A stretch of DNA of 64,000 nt from Bdellovibrionales bacterium (GCA_947380295.1 CANCQK010000012.1:1-64000), one strand, 5' to 3'. Positions 48,398-58,576 are shown, counted from the first letter of the stretch. Numbers and translations: made by a program. Notes: generated by a model from the letters alone, not told the origin.

Positions 48398-51300
48398 CCC
48401 AAGAGGTATTCAAAGTCCGCCTGACTGAGTCGCGAATCAGAAAGAGAAAGGTCCTTATCATTTTCAGTCGAACTAAAGAGGGCATTGAATTTCGCAGATT
48501 TTCTCTCTTTGAGAATTTCGATTTTTTCCTCTACCGATTCCTTCATTAAGTAACGGTACACTTGAACGGGCTTTTGTTGGCCAATTCGGTGGGCTCGGTC
48601 GGTGGCTTGGTTTTCGACTGCTGGATTCCACCAGGGTTCGAGGTGGAAAACGTAACTGGCTTTGACCAAGTTGAGTCCTACGCCCCCAGTTTTCAGTGTC
48701 ATCAGCAGGACTGAGCCTTTGGGCTCCGCCTGAAATTCTCTGAGCATCCGCTCTCGTTCGGGGCGTGAGGTGCCGCCGTGAAGCGAATAGTGAGGAATTT
48801 TATGAAGGCCGAGTTCTTTCTTAATTCGTTCAAAAGTATGGATGAACTGAGTGAAAACAAGAGCGCTCTCACCGCTTTCAGTGATCTCCTGGAGGGCCTC
48901 CAGGAGTACGCCGATCTTTGGCGGTCGCTCTGAATATTTTACGTTTGGAATTGAACCCGGGTCAGAACAAGCCTGTCGTAGGCGAAGTAAGGCAGTGAGC
49001 ATGAGAAGCTGACTTCTTGCTTCTCCATCGGTGATAATGGAGCCCTTAACTTTTTCGTTCCATGAAAGAGCGATATCTCGATAAATTTTTTCCTGCTTTT
49101 GTTCAAACGGGAGTTTTACGGTGCTCTCAACTTTAGGAGGGAGTTCTTTAAGGATTTCTGACTTAGTCCTTCGCAAAACGAGAGGCTTAGCCTTGAGCTT
49201 GAGGTATTTTACTTCGGCCGGATCAAGAGAGTCGGGATTCACGAATTTTTCTCTGAAGTCGGAAAGTTCGCCTAGGCTCCCTGAGACCGCAAGATCGAGC
49301 AAGGAATAGAATTCTCCCAAATGATTTTCTAGCGGGGTCCCCGTCAGGCAGAGTTTGAATCGTGCTGAAATACTTCGTGATGCAGTGGTTCGCTTGGATG
49401 TAATATTTTTTAAGTTCTGCGCTTCGTCAAAAACTAAGATGTTCCACTTATGCTTTTCAAAGAAGTCTTGATGCTCTGTGAATAAACCATACGTACAAAT
49501 GAGCGCATGTTGGGGTTCAGTGGACATCCAATCTTGGATTTCTGCCTTGGATTTACTTTGAAACGTTTTGATAGGAATTTTAGGCGTAAATCGAGCTGTT
49601 TCGCTCATCCAATTGTAAGTCAGAGAGGTGGGAACCACGATGAGTGTTGAACCCATTTTGCCCTGAGCGCGCAGGCATTCTAAAAATGCCAGGGTTTGGA
49701 TCGTCTTTCCTAGGCCCATATCATCCGCTAGAATCCCGCCGAGGCCGAGCTCATAAATATCAATTAACCAACGGACTCCGGCTTTTTGATACGGCTTGAG
49801 TTCAGCTTGGAGGGAGCTCGGGGTTTGAATAGGCTCACGGGGTTGATCCAGGCTGTCATAGAATCGACAAATTTCTTCCCAGCGTTTGCCGCCCTTCACT
49901 GCGACGCCAGTGGACCTGAGAGCTAACATTTCCAGAGTCTGACTCTTGGCGACTCGTAGAAAGGTGTCTTGGGATCTGCGACGATTTGCGAGCGATTGAC
50001 CGCCTTGGATCTTCGACCAGAACGCTTCCAGCCGTTTGACATTGGGAAGGTTTTTATTCTGGATGAGATAAATTTTCCCTTGAAATTCGATCACGCCTTC
50101 TCGCGAGAGGCGTTCGAGACTGTCAGTTCCAATTTCCTGTCCCTTGAAAAAGAATTTAGGATGAAGTTCGAACCAATCAATTTCTCCGGATTGACTTGGA
50201 TCATCGGACTTTTCAACCAGGTTGAATTCTGGCTTAAAGTCCTGAATGTCCATTTCATTGAGTGGTAAGCCGTCGTAGGTAATTTGGATGCCCGATGGTC
50301 TCAACGGAAGGAGTGCTTGAAGCGTTTGCTGGGCATTCAGCCATGGACCGATGGGTGAGTAAACTTGAGCGTCTGTTCCAGGGTGAACGGGAGCCGTCTC
50401 CGGATCGATTGCGTAGAGTTGGAGATCTCTGAAGGGTTCCTGTCCCGTAAACGAGGGAAAAGCTCCGGTCCTGAGTTTTAAAAAACACTGGCCACGACTC
50501 CTCATCGCTAAGCTGGACAAAAGTCCTTCAAAGAGCTGAAAAATAATCCGTGTGCCCCCTTGGAGGCAGATCTCTCCTTGGGCAGTAAAAACGCTCTCTT
50601 GATCTTGATCAAGAAGCGCTGTCCAATTCGCCAAGGTTCGTTTGATGAGGTCGATTACGTTTCGAGAACAAAGTCGGTCGAGTGGGGGAGCTGGCGAAAG
50701 CTCAAAAAAACCTGCTTTTTTCTCAATTTCGAAAAGGAGTATGCCAAGTTTTTCTAATAAGTGTTCTATGAACTCGGGGCCGGATTTAATAGGTTTTCCG
50801 TCGAATGATTTTTTCCCTAGGCTGAAGCTCAAAAACTCCAACAAGATGCAATGGAAAATTCCGGAGTGTTTTAGAACTTTAAGGTCTCGGTCACGCCTCT
50901 GGCCTTTACGATCTTGAGCAAAGATTCGATGATCTTTCCCTGTGGTTGCTCCGATTCCACCCTCGAGGCCCTCTGCAAAAATTTGGGCGATGAGGGGTAG
51001 GTTCCAGACCTGAGTTTTCTGGTCGCAAAAATTGAATTCTCGAGAGAATGAAAATTTTCCGCTCTTCTCCAAATTGACTGACCCAAGAATCTGTGAATTT
51101 GAAAGTGTGGTACGAGCTGGATGAATAATCTGGGGGTAGTCCCGATTGATGAGCTGTTCGTTGATTTGTCGGACCATCTTCTGGATTTTCTGATGTCCGT
51201 GAACTTCAAAACTCATGGGGAGTGTGGGCATAGATGGCCATAGCATGGCATCTTCTCCCAGCATCTGAAACAAACCAAGTTCAAGGCACTTTCGGTAAGG

Positions 51301-52182
51301 ATGAAAAAGGACTGATCCTCGCTCAGTATTGATCTCCAGGTTTTCAAAAATAATTCCACCCGGCTTGAACGGCGTATGCTGAAATGTGAGACGAGCTGCA
51401 CCTGGGTCGGATTGTTGCGATATGCTAGAGAGGGCTTGATAGGGGCTTTGAGTTGCTTCGAGCGTCCATCGGGATTTGAGCTCGAGGAGTACGTCGAACT
51501 CTTGAATAGCGCATGCTCGACGAGGCACTTCTGCATCAGCACTCAGCGCCATCCAGAGCTCTAGTGGGTCCTCAGGGGGCCGTTTTTTTGCATTTGCTTG
51601 TGCTTCAAAAAGAATAGAAAGGAGGCATTGCTCAACAGATTTTAAGTGGCCCCAAAGGGTGACTCGAGATTCTGGGAAAAGATGAAGCCAAGGCGCCTGG
51701 AGGACTAAAGAGTGAGTTTTGGAAAGAAGTGGTAAAAGCTGAGTTGGAATTCTTAAAGAGTAAGGATGATACAGGATCTCTCGAGCTGTAATGACCACTC
51801 CGTCTGAAAAAACATACTGGATGCAGTTTTCGAGTTCCTCTGACGGCGATCGGGACCAAGGCCCCTCGTGGTGTGTGGGCGAGCTCCCGAACAGAGTGGG
51901 GACATCCTGAAATGAGATCCCCGATCTCACCAGAAATGAGCTGAGGTCATCCAAGGCTGGTCGTCTCCCGGCCGGGAGTTCATGTACAAAGGTGCTGGAT
52001 AGCACCTCGTCTGACGGGCTCTCTAGGTTGAGATACCGAAGAGGTCCAGGACAAAATACGATAGAGGCCAGCCTTGGCATGGCTAGCGGGTGCTTTGGAT
52101 TGATTCCCATGAGTGCGGTTGAACCCGTATTTGAAAGTTTTTCAAGAACCTCCAGTATATCGGAATTAAGTGGTAGGTTCAA
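48394..52182 (-). CDS. SNF2-family DNA/RNA helicase (DEAD/DEAH box, SWI2/SNF2)
   Basis: The protein is 1262 aa. The C-terminal 460 residues hold the SNF2 helicase core: DDMGLGKTIQ (Walker A), DEAQ box (VFDEAQNLKN), LTGTPLENH, and in the second half LMTLKTGGVGLNL and DRAHRIGQ. The N-terminal 750 residues match no domain I can name. These proteins translocate on DNA; the role of stand-alone bacterial members is unclear. The start at 52182 is a TTG without a clear Shine-Dalgarno, so an internal ATG such as 52110 is possible. It overlaps menC by 4 bp. Confidence 0.88.
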   Translation of the reverse strand: MNLPLNSDILEVLEKLSNTGSTALMGINPKHPLAMPRLASIVFCPGPLRYLNLESPSDEVLSSTFVHELPAGRRPALDDLSSFLVRSGISFQDVPTLFGSSPTHHEGPWSRSPSEELENCIQYVFSDGVVITAREILYHPYSLRIPTQLLPLLSKTHSLVLQAPWLHLFPESRVTLWGHLKSVEQCLLSILFEAQANAKKRPPEDPLELWMALSADAEVPRRACAIQEFDVLLELKSRWTLEATQSPYQALSSISQQSDPGAARLTFQHTPFKPGGIIFENLEINTERGSVLFHPYRKCLELGLFQMLGEDAMLWPSMPTLPMSFEVHGHQKIQKMVRQINEQLINRDYPQIIHPARTTLSNSQILGSVNLEKSGKFSFSREFNFCDQKTQVWNLPLIAQIFAEGLEGGIGATTGKDHRIFAQDRKGQRRDRDLKVLKHSGIFHCILLEFLSFSLGKKSFDGKPIKSGPEFIEHLLEKLGILLFEIEKKAGFFELSPAPPLDRLCSRNVIDLIKRTLANWTALLDQDQESVFTAQGEICLQGGTRIIFQLFEGLLSSLAMRSRGQCFLKLRTGAFPSFTGQEPFRDLQLYAIDPETAPVHPGTDAQVYSPIGPWLNAQQTLQALLPLRPSGIQITYDGLPLNEMDIQDFKPEFNLVEKSDDPSQSGEIDWFELHPKFFFKGQEIGTDSLERLSREGVIEFQGKIYLIQNKNLPNVKRLEAFWSKIQGGQSLANRRRSQDTFLRVAKSQTLEMLALRSTGVAVKGGKRWEEICRFYDSLDQPREPIQTPSSLQAELKPYQKAGVRWLIDIYELGLGGILADDMGLGKTIQTLAFLECLRAQGKMGSTLIVVPTSLTYNWMSETARFTPKIPIKTFQSKSKAEIQDWMSTEPQHALICTYGLFTEHQDFFEKHKWNILVFDEAQNLKNITSKRTTASRSISARFKLCLTGTPLENHLGEFYSLLDLAVSGSLGELSDFREKFVNPDSLDPAEVKYLKLKAKPLVLRRTKSEILKELPPKVESTVKLPFEQKQEKIYRDIALSWNEKVKGSIITDGEARSQLLMLTALLRLRQACSDPGSIPNVKYSERPPKIGVLLEALQEITESGESALVFTQFIHTFERIKKELGLHKIPHYSLHGGTSRPERERMLREFQAEPKGSVLLMTLKTGGVGLNLVKASYVFHLEPWWNPAVENQATDRAHRIGQQKPVQVYRYLMKESVEEKIEILKERKSAKFNALFSSTENDKDLSLSDSRLSQADFEYLLG

Positions 52183-52223
52183 CGAGAATGGACGGCAGGT
52201 CCGGTTTATAGAAAGGTTCTCCC

Positions 52224-53018
52224 ATGCGTAAGCGACTTTTATGTCCGATTCTCCCTCTTCCTGGTCAAAGGGTTCTACTTCCAGAAAACGAAGCGAACCA
52301 TGCCCAGCGGGTTCTTCGTCTCAGGAGCGGCGAGGAGGTGGAAGCTCTCGATGGGAAGGGGCACCATATCGTGGGTCGACTTCAAATGAGCGACCTCGGG
52401 GTTCACCTCGAATATGTGAGTCCGATCCAGGACGATGTCGGAACAAGCGGGGGGCTAGCGGTGGTGCCTGTTGTGCTAGAAATGGCAATCCTCAAGGGTG
52501 AAGCCATGGAATGGGTAGTTGAAAAAGCCACTGAGCTGGGGGTTCGGAGTCTGACGCCCGTAGTAACTGATCACACCGTGATTCAAATTAAAAACAAAGG
52601 GCCTGAGTTTTTTCAGGAAAGATGGCAGAAAATTGCTGACCAGGCGCTTAAGCAATGTGGGCGCCTCCAAGGACTTAAGGTTGGGGTTCCTTTAGCGTTG
52701 ACTGATCTCCTGAAGACTCGATTGAATTCGACCCAGAGTTGTCGAGTTTGGTGTGATGAACAAAAAGCTCAAGGAGGATCACCGAGTCTTGCAGAGTGGA
52801 TTTTAAAAAATCCATTGAGCCCGACTCATGAAGTGAGGATTTTGATTGGGCCTGAGGGGGGCTGGAGTCAAAATGAACGTGCCCTTCTTGAGAAACTTTC
52901 GTCGGAGTCTGGGCAGGATGCGATCCCCTTGAGTTTGGGTCCGTTGGTTTTGCGGGCGGAGACGGCAGCCTTAGTGACGATGAGTTTAATTTCTTCTTTT
53001 ATGCGTGCTCGAAGTTAA
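52224..53018 (+). CDS. rsmE: 16S rRNA m3U1498 methyltransferase RsmE
   Basis: The protein is 264 aa. An N-terminal PUA-like region with HAQRVLRLRSGE precedes a SPOUT methyltransferase with EKATELGVRSLTPV, LIGPEGGWS and a final LGPLVLRAETAAL. These are diagnostic of RsmE. AAAGG stands upstream of the ATG at 52224; the SNF2 gene is divergent, 41 bp away. Confidence 0.95.
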   Translation: MRKRLLCPILPLPGQRVLLPENEANHAQRVLRLRSGEEVEALDGKGHHIVGRLQMSDLGVHLEYVSPIQDDVGTSGGLAVVPVVLEMAILKGEAMEWVVEKATELGVRSLTPVVTDHTVIQIKNKGPEFFQERWQKIADQALKQCGRLQGLKVGVPLALTDLLKTRLNSTQSCRVWCDEQKAQGGSPSLAEWILKNPLSPTHEVRILIGPEGGWSQNERALLEKLSSESGQDAIPLSLGPLVLRAETAALVTMSLISSFMRARS

Positions 53019-53027
53019 AGTTTAGTT

Positions 53028-53061
53028 TACTCTTTTCTAATCAATCCTAAAGGAAAGAGTA
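53028..53061 (+). promoter_or_regulatory. Inverted repeat overlapping the ribosome binding site of the transglycosylase gene
   Basis: TACTCTTT (53028-53035) pairs with AAAGAGTA (53054-53061), which contains part of the Shine-Dalgarno AAGGAAAG and the first base of the ATG. The loop is 18 nt. If it forms, it would mask the start site. Confidence 0.4.
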
Positions 53062-54308
53062 TGCCGAATTCGAAGAAGCAGTCCTTGGCTTTACTTGGGT
53101 TTTTTCTGGCTTTGACTCAGTCCCCCATTTGGGCAGACGTGGGAAAAGTAGAAAAATCTTTAGACCTCTCAAAATGGGACACTCCGGTTGCAGATTCTTT
53201 GAAAAAAAATGTCGAGTTTTGGATTCAAGTCAACAGTCAGTACACAAATGAACAAGGCCTGATTCATGATTCTGATGACGTGAGTCACATCTACTCCGTT
53301 TTAAATCTCAAGAAATCCAAGAACCGAGGTTCTGATTCAATTCGGCGAGAGAAAGCTAAATGGCGACAAGTTTTGCTTTCGGTTCATCGCAAGCAGGCTA
53401 CGCCCGAAAAGTTTTCTGCGGATGAAAAGCGGATTTTTGAAATGTTTAAGGACACGGACGAGCCTAATAAGTTCTTGAACGCAGCCCATCGAAAGCGTCT
53501 GCGGTTTCAGCGTGGACAAAGGGAATCTTTTTTGAGCGGTCTGGGGCAGTCCGGAAAATACCTTCATAGAATGGAGGCTACTTTTACTCAAGCTGGACTC
53601 CCGGTTGAGCTGACTCGGCTTCCATTTGTGGAGAGTAGCTTCAATTTAAAGGCCCGGTCAAAAGTAGGGGCTAGCGGGATTTTTCAGTTTATGAAATCGA
53701 CCGCACGTCTCTTTTTGCGTGTGGATGATAGAGTGGACGAGCGTAACGACCCTCTTCGAGCCTCGGAAGCCGCTGCACAACTTCTTAAGTTGAATTTTCA
53801 GTCTCTTGGGAATTGGCCGCTTGCTGTGACTGCCTATAATCATGGCCGAAAAGCCCTGATGAGAGCAGTAAGGCGGGTGGGGTCAGACCGATTAGAGGAT
53901 TTGATCGGAGGGTATACCGGGAGATCGTTCGGATTTGCGAGTCGCAATTTTTATCCTGAGCTGGTTGCTTTAGTCGAGCTGGAGAAAAACCCCTCAAAGT
54001 ATTTTAAGCCATCCGAAATTGAGCGGGCCCCGGAACTGCTTTTTTATGAGGTTAAGCTCTCTCGGGATACCGAGCTTCCCCAGCTGATGGAGACCTTCGG
54101 TGTGAGCATTCAGGAGATGCGGGAGTTCAATCCAGGATTATCAGAGGACATTTTTCTCAAGAAAATACCCCTGCCGGCGGGTTACCGCCTGAGAATGAAA
54201 AGGATTGCAGCGGAGTCTGAAGAGGCTTTAACACGTCGGTTTTTTGAAAAATTCAATTCTTTAGTGAAATCTCCTCAAGGAGACGGCGCGCCCAGCATCA
54301 AAATGTGA
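53061..54308 (+). CDS. MltD-like membrane-bound lytic transglycosylase
   Basis: The protein is 415 aa. A signal peptide (ALLGFFLALTQSPIWAD) leads to an SLT domain with LPFVESSFN, whose Glu is catalytic, VGASGIFQFMKSTA and LAVTAYNHG. A C-terminal LysM-like segment (ELPQLMETFGVS, then EMREFNPGLS) would bind peptidoglycan. Lytic transglycosylases cleave glycan strands to 1,6-anhydro-MurNAc. It is followed by udk 27 bp later. Confidence 0.85.
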   Translation: MPNSKKQSLALLGFFLALTQSPIWADVGKVEKSLDLSKWDTPVADSLKKNVEFWIQVNSQYTNEQGLIHDSDDVSHIYSVLNLKKSKNRGSDSIRREKAKWRQVLLSVHRKQATPEKFSADEKRIFEMFKDTDEPNKFLNAAHRKRLRFQRGQRESFLSGLGQSGKYLHRMEATFTQAGLPVELTRLPFVESSFNLKARSKVGASGIFQFMKSTARLFLRVDDRVDERNDPLRASEAAAQLLKLNFQSLGNWPLAVTAYNHGRKALMRAVRRVGSDRLEDLIGGYTGRSFGFASRNFYPELVALVELEKNPSKYFKPSEIERAPELLFYEVKLSRDTELPQLMETFGVSIQEMREFNPGLSEDIFLKKIPLPAGYRLRMKRIAAESEEALTRRFFEKFNSLVKSPQGDGAPSIKM

Positions 54309-54335
54309 TAGAGGAAACAGCGAGGTAAGAATTTC

Positions 54336-54974
54336 ATGTTTTTGGTTGGCATTGCTGGTGGTTCTGGTTCAGGTAAAACGACATTTGCTAAGAAAATTTT
54401 ACAAAAGCTCGACCCGAGCTTGTCTCCTTCTGTAGCACTTCTTCACCAGGATTCTTATTATTTGCCCTCTCCTCCGAATCACCTCAAGGTCCATGGTGAG
54501 GGGAATTTCGACCATCCTATGGCATTTGATTGGGCACTCCTGAAAGAACACCTGGCTGCTCTCAAGCGCGGAGAGCGAGTGGATTCGCCGATTTACGATT
54601 TTCGTGAAAATGGCAGAACGGCTGAGGTTGAGTCTGTGGGGCCCTGCGGCGCCATTTTGATGGAGGGGATTTTCACCCTTTGGGATGCTGAGATCCGCAA
54701 TCTTTTTGATTTAAAAATTTATCTAAATGTCGAAGCTGATATTCGATTCATTCGACGGCTCCATCGAGACGTGCGCGAACGCGGTAGGTCTTTGGATAAT
54801 ATCATTCGCCAGTACTACGATACCGTTCGCCCCATGCACCGAGAGTTCCTCGAACCTACCCGTCAGTATGCTGATATTGTGGTGGGCGAAGAAACAGACG
54901 TGGCTGCCGATGTAGTTGCTGCGCGGGTTGCTGAAATCACAATCGCTCGCAAAGTGGAGGAATCAATCCGTTGA
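54336..54974 (+). CDS. udk: Uridine kinase
   Basis: The protein is 212 aa, the usual length. Walker A is GGSGSGKT (8-15), and HQDSYY, NFDHPMAFD, PIYDF and the later RRLHRDVRERGR match uridine kinase (pyrimidine salvage, UMP from uridine). The stop overlaps the RNase J start. Confidence 0.93.
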   Translation: MFLVGIAGGSGSGKTTFAKKILQKLDPSLSPSVALLHQDSYYLPSPPNHLKVHGEGNFDHPMAFDWALLKEHLAALKRGERVDSPIYDFRENGRTAEVESVGPCGAILMEGIFTLWDAEIRNLFDLKIYLNVEADIRFIRRLHRDVRERGRSLDNIIRQYYDTVRPMHREFLEPTRQYADIVVGEETDVAADVVAARVAEITIARKVEESIR

Positions 54975-56635
54975 GTGGACTAAAAATCATACCCCTGGGG
55001 GGGTTAGGTGAAATCGGGATGAACTGCATGGTCCTGGAGTACCAGGACGAAATCGTGGTCGTTGACTGCGGAATTTTGTTCTCTGATTTGGATCATTTCG
55101 GAGTCGAATTTGTCATTCCTGACTTCACGTACCTCAAGCAAAGAAAAGACAAAATTAAAGCATTCCTGATCACCCACGGTCATGAAGATCACATCGGTGC
55201 CTTGCCCTTGGCAATCAAAGCCGGGATTCATGCGCCGATCTATGCATCTGCTTTTTCCTCGCTGCTGATCCGGGAAAAGCTCAAAGAGCATGGTTTAGAA
55301 GATCGTGTTGAGATTCGGACGTTTAAGCCCGAAGAGGAATTTGGCTTTAACCAGTTTCAAATTAAATCGGTCTCGGTCAATCACAGCATTGTCGATTCAA
55401 TGGCTTTTTTGATCCAGACTCCAGTGGGGAAAGTCATTCACACGGGTGATTTTAAAATTGATCCGACCCCATTTTTTGGTGAGAAAATCAATCTCGACCT
55501 GTTTTCTAAAGCGGGTGACGAAGGCGTTCTTTTGCTTATGTCCGACTCAACTAATGTTGAGCGACACGAACACAGCATGAGCGAGCAAGTCATTTATCAA
55601 AAGTTTGAACAGCTTTTCGCAGCTGCTGAAGGCTTGACGATTGTCTCGATGTTTGCCTCTAATTTAGGGCGAATGGGGCAAGTGTTTGATATCGCACGTA
55701 AGCTCGATAAGAAAATTGCTCTCGCTGGGCGAACGATGGAGCAAAATATTCGTTTGGGGCTGGAGGCCGGCTACATTAAAGGTGCCGAGCGTCAGATCAT
55801 TAGCCTCGATGATTTAGACTCCTATCCAAGAGATCAGGTGATCGTTCTGTCGACCGGCAGCCAAGGAGAACACAGATCTGCGTTGACTCGCATTTCCCAG
55901 GGTGAGCACGGCCAAATTCAACTTCAGCAGGGTGATTTGGTTTTGATGAGTTCGAAGTTCATTCCAGGCAACGAAAAAGCGATTGGTAAGATGATCAATC
56001 AGCTCTTCAAACAAGGTGCTGAAGTCCTCTACGAGGCCGTGCACGATATTCACGTTTCGGGACACGCAACGCGGCCCGAATTGAAGGTCATGCTTCAGTG
56101 CGTGAGGCCTAAATTTTTTATTCCTATTCATGGGGAATACCGCCACTTGGTGCATCATGCCGCACTTGCCAAGGAATCAGGCGTTGCTCCTGAGCACGTG
56201 GTGATCGTCAATAATGGAGACGTCGTTGAACTCACTCCCGACAGTTGTCGGGTGACTGAGCACCTCGAAGAGACCCGTGTTTTGGTCGAAGGTCGAGAAG
56301 GAAATGACATTTCCAAGCTCGTTCTAAAAGATCGTCGACAAATGGGTGAGAAGGGTGTGGTTTTCTCTCTCATGGTGAGAAACGCCGAAAGCCGTCGGAT
56401 TATTTCAGGCCCTGAAATTATTTCGAGAGGTTTGACCCATGAGAGCCGTGAGGGCTGGGTTGTTGAAGAGGCGAAGAAAATCGTTCAGAAGGTCATCTCT
56501 GACTACGACAAAGCCATCGGAAATCGTGGGCCAGAGATGGACCTTCAAGAAACGATTCGGATTGAGTTGCGGCGCTTTTTTAACCAAAATATTGGTAAAA
56601 AACCCGTAGTTCTCCCTATTATTCTCGATCTGTAA
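54971..56635 (+). CDS. rnj: Ribonuclease J
   Basis: The protein is 554 aa. The metallo-beta-lactamase motif is HGHEDHIGALP (His69, His71, Asp73, His74), with HTGDFK, the beta-CASP region SGHATRPEL and IPIHGEYRH. RNase J is a 5'-3' exo- and endoribonuclease. The start is TTG (MSGLKIIPLGGLGEIG matches the family N-terminus), preceded by GGAGG and overlapping udk by 4 bp. Confidence 0.94.
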   Translation: MSGLKIIPLGGLGEIGMNCMVLEYQDEIVVVDCGILFSDLDHFGVEFVIPDFTYLKQRKDKIKAFLITHGHEDHIGALPLAIKAGIHAPIYASAFSSLLIREKLKEHGLEDRVEIRTFKPEEEFGFNQFQIKSVSVNHSIVDSMAFLIQTPVGKVIHTGDFKIDPTPFFGEKINLDLFSKAGDEGVLLLMSDSTNVERHEHSMSEQVIYQKFEQLFAAAEGLTIVSMFASNLGRMGQVFDIARKLDKKIALAGRTMEQNIRLGLEAGYIKGAERQIISLDDLDSYPRDQVIVLSTGSQGEHRSALTRISQGEHGQIQLQQGDLVLMSSKFIPGNEKAIGKMINQLFKQGAEVLYEAVHDIHVSGHATRPELKVMLQCVRPKFFIPIHGEYRHLVHHAALAKESGVAPEHVVIVNNGDVVELTPDSCRVTEHLEETRVLVEGREGNDISKLVLKDRRQMGEKGVVFSLMVRNAESRRIISGPEIISRGLTHESREGWVVEEAKKIVQKVISDYDKAIGNRGPEMDLQETIRIELRRFFNQNIGKKPVVLPIILDL

Positions 56636-56639
56636 AAAA

Positions 56640-57962
56640 CTACAGTTGGGAGCCTGGCTGAATGTAGTTGGGCAGCCAGTTTGTTTCAGAGGCAGTGTCT
56701 AGGACTTGGTACGGATTGCCTGATACGTTGAGTAAGTAGAGGCACGGCTGTAGGTTGTCCTTAAAAACTTTGTCAATGATTCCTTGGCCAGGGTAAAATC
56801 CTCCGCCTTCCATCCCACTCGGTGAGAGTTCAAAGGTGAAAGAGAAAATTCCCAATTCGCCGTAAGCCCAATCGGTGGTGTCGCCGGTGGAGATATAAAG
56901 GGCACTAGATTGCTGGGGTGTGTAGTGATTCCACTTCGCCATCGTTGTGGCCATTTTTTGGTAAGCCTTTAGGTCCTCCGTCTTGCTAATCCCGTCATAG
57001 CTATAGCCCCAAGGGTAGAGGATCAACTCGCTAAAAGTGTGAAATGAAAGCAGGACTTTCAGATTGATGTGACTTTTCACAAAGTCGCGAATGGCTTGGG
57101 TTTCAGGTTCAGAGAACGGTGCAGGTCCAAGGTAAGTTTCTGCTGATGAGTCGCTTTCAGCTCCTTCAGTTCCCCAGTGATACGAATAGTTTCGGTTGAG
57201 ATCGACACCGAAGGTTCCATCACCATTGTTGCGGCGATTTTTTCGCCACCACTTATAACGCCCGGTAGAGACATCGAATTCAGCCCCGTCTGGGTTAACC
57301 ATTGGGATAATCCAAACGTCACGATTCTCCAAAAGCTGAGAAATCGCTGTGTCGTTTCTATGTTCTGCTAGGTATTTCGCATACATGAGTGGGATTTCGA
57401 CACTCACGTGTTCTCGTGCGTGGTGGTTACCCATGTAAACGATGCCTGGCTTATTGCTAATGCCCTGGCTCAGGGAGTCAGGTGAAGTATTGAAGTGAAT
57501 CGCCCAAAGGTCACGTCCTTCCAAACTCTTGCCAATGGAGACTAGGGAGATCAAATCAGGGTTTTTGCTTTGGAGATCACGAATCTCGGTCAGCATCCGA
57601 TTGTAGTTATGAAAGTGTGAATCATTTGATGGGAAATCAAATAGGCTTTCATGTCCACCTCGGCTGGTTTTATAATCATAATTGCCGATGATCTGAAATC
57701 CTTGGTCATGGATCTGTGTAATTTGTTTGAAGTTGGCAAATGCCCAAACACTGTCAGATCGAACCGCTTCTACGCTTGCCCCCGTTTTTGCAATGGTCGT
57801 GCGTTCTTCCTTGTTCTTGGCGCCGATTTGAATAAATCTCAATTCCGAGTCGCTTTTGACGTCGTGCGGCAACGCGTGTGCTGAATGATCCCAGATCCCG
57901 ACTATCAGAGCCGAAACTGCTGCGCCCAAAGCCCAGCTTTTTCTTTTTATGCCTCTATTCAT
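56640..57962 (-). CDS. Secreted zinc carboxypeptidase (M14 family)
   Basis: The protein is 440 aa. A signal peptide is followed by an inhibitor-like propeptide region and a peptidase domain. Zinc ligands H-A-R-E (His181, Glu184) in YMGNHHAREH and the later LLSFHTFSE; the catalytic Glu lies in FTFELSPSGM. DGAEFDVSTGRYKWWRKNRR and VDLNRNYSYHWG are typical of the A/T-type carboxypeptidases. It is probably exported to degrade proteins outside the cytoplasm. Faces RNase J tail to tail, 4 bp apart. Confidence 0.93.
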   Translation of the reverse strand: MNRGIKRKSWALGAAVSALIVGIWDHSAHALPHDVKSDSELRFIQIGAKNKEERTTIAKTGASVEAVRSDSVWAFANFKQITQIHDQGFQIIGNYDYKTSRGGHESLFDFPSNDSHFHNYNRMLTEIRDLQSKNPDLISLVSIGKSLEGRDLWAIHFNTSPDSLSQGISNKPGIVYMGNHHAREHVSVEIPLMYAKYLAEHRNDTAISQLLENRDVWIIPMVNPDGAEFDVSTGRYKWWRKNRRNNGDGTFGVDLNRNYSYHWGTEGAESDSSAETYLGPAPFSEPETQAIRDFVKSHINLKVLLSFHTFSELILYPWGYSYDGISKTEDLKAYQKMATTMAKWNHYTPQQSSALYISTGDTTDWAYGELGIFSFTFELSPSGMEGGGFYPGQGIIDKVFKDNLQPCLYLLNVSGNPYQVLDTASETNWLPNYIQPGSQL

Positions 57963-58107
57963 TTTAATTTCCCCCTATCGATTGAACGATGAAACACCAC
58001 GTTAAGAGGTCCTGAGCCCCAAAGCAACCGGCAAGTTCTATACCTGATTAAAATGCTAAAGTTATAGCCGTGCCGGCCGATAGGTAACTTGAAGCGAGGA
58101 AAGACAA

Positions 58108-58413
58108 ATGGCAAAGGGACACGAAGGTACGGAAAAGATCGAAAAAACTAAGGAAACTGCGGTGCCGCACGATAAAAAAGCGGAATCGGCTAAGCCACAA
58201 AAAATGGCTAAAGGGCACACCCCCATGCCGGAGGGCTGCCACTCCTGGGGCTGTAAGCATAAAGCCCATCGTTTTAATTTTTGCAGTGAACACTATGAAC
58301 ATTTTAAATTTGGTTTAATTAAAAAAACTGGCGAGCCAGTTTCGGATTATGAGAAAAAGTTTGGGCATTATCAAGCATACGTAGCTAAACTCAAAGCCTC
58401 AAAAGTTGCGTAG
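58108..58413 (+). CDS. Lys-rich small protein with Cys/His metal-site motif
   Basis: The protein is 101 aa. The N-terminal 40 residues are Lys/Glu-rich. The C-terminal part has GCHSWGCKHKAHRFNFCSEH, a C-x4-C-x8-C-x2-H arrangement like small zinc-binding folds, followed by YEHF. No named family is recognised. A GAGGAAAG stands before the ATG. It is divergent from the carboxypeptidase gene. Confidence 0.65.
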   Translation: MAKGHEGTEKIEKTKETAVPHDKKAESAKPQKMAKGHTPMPEGCHSWGCKHKAHRFNFCSEHYEHFKFGLIKKTGEPVSDYEKKFGHYQAYVAKLKASKVA

Positions 58414-58576
58414 ATCGAATCTACGCTGAAGCGCTGTACCCACCACCTCCTCAGGGGAGCTCCAGGCCTTAACCAAGGACTCGGGGCTCCCTTTCTTTTT
58501 GTGCTGGCGGACAGCTAGTATTCTTGGGATCTGGAGGATCTGGAAAAATTTCTCTCTTTCGTGTAGAAGAAGTGGA

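Noticed and set aside
58499-58576. N-terminal extension of MnmA
   Set aside because: The extra 26 residues do not resemble the family, whereas the ATG at 58577 leaves the PP-loop at the usual distance.
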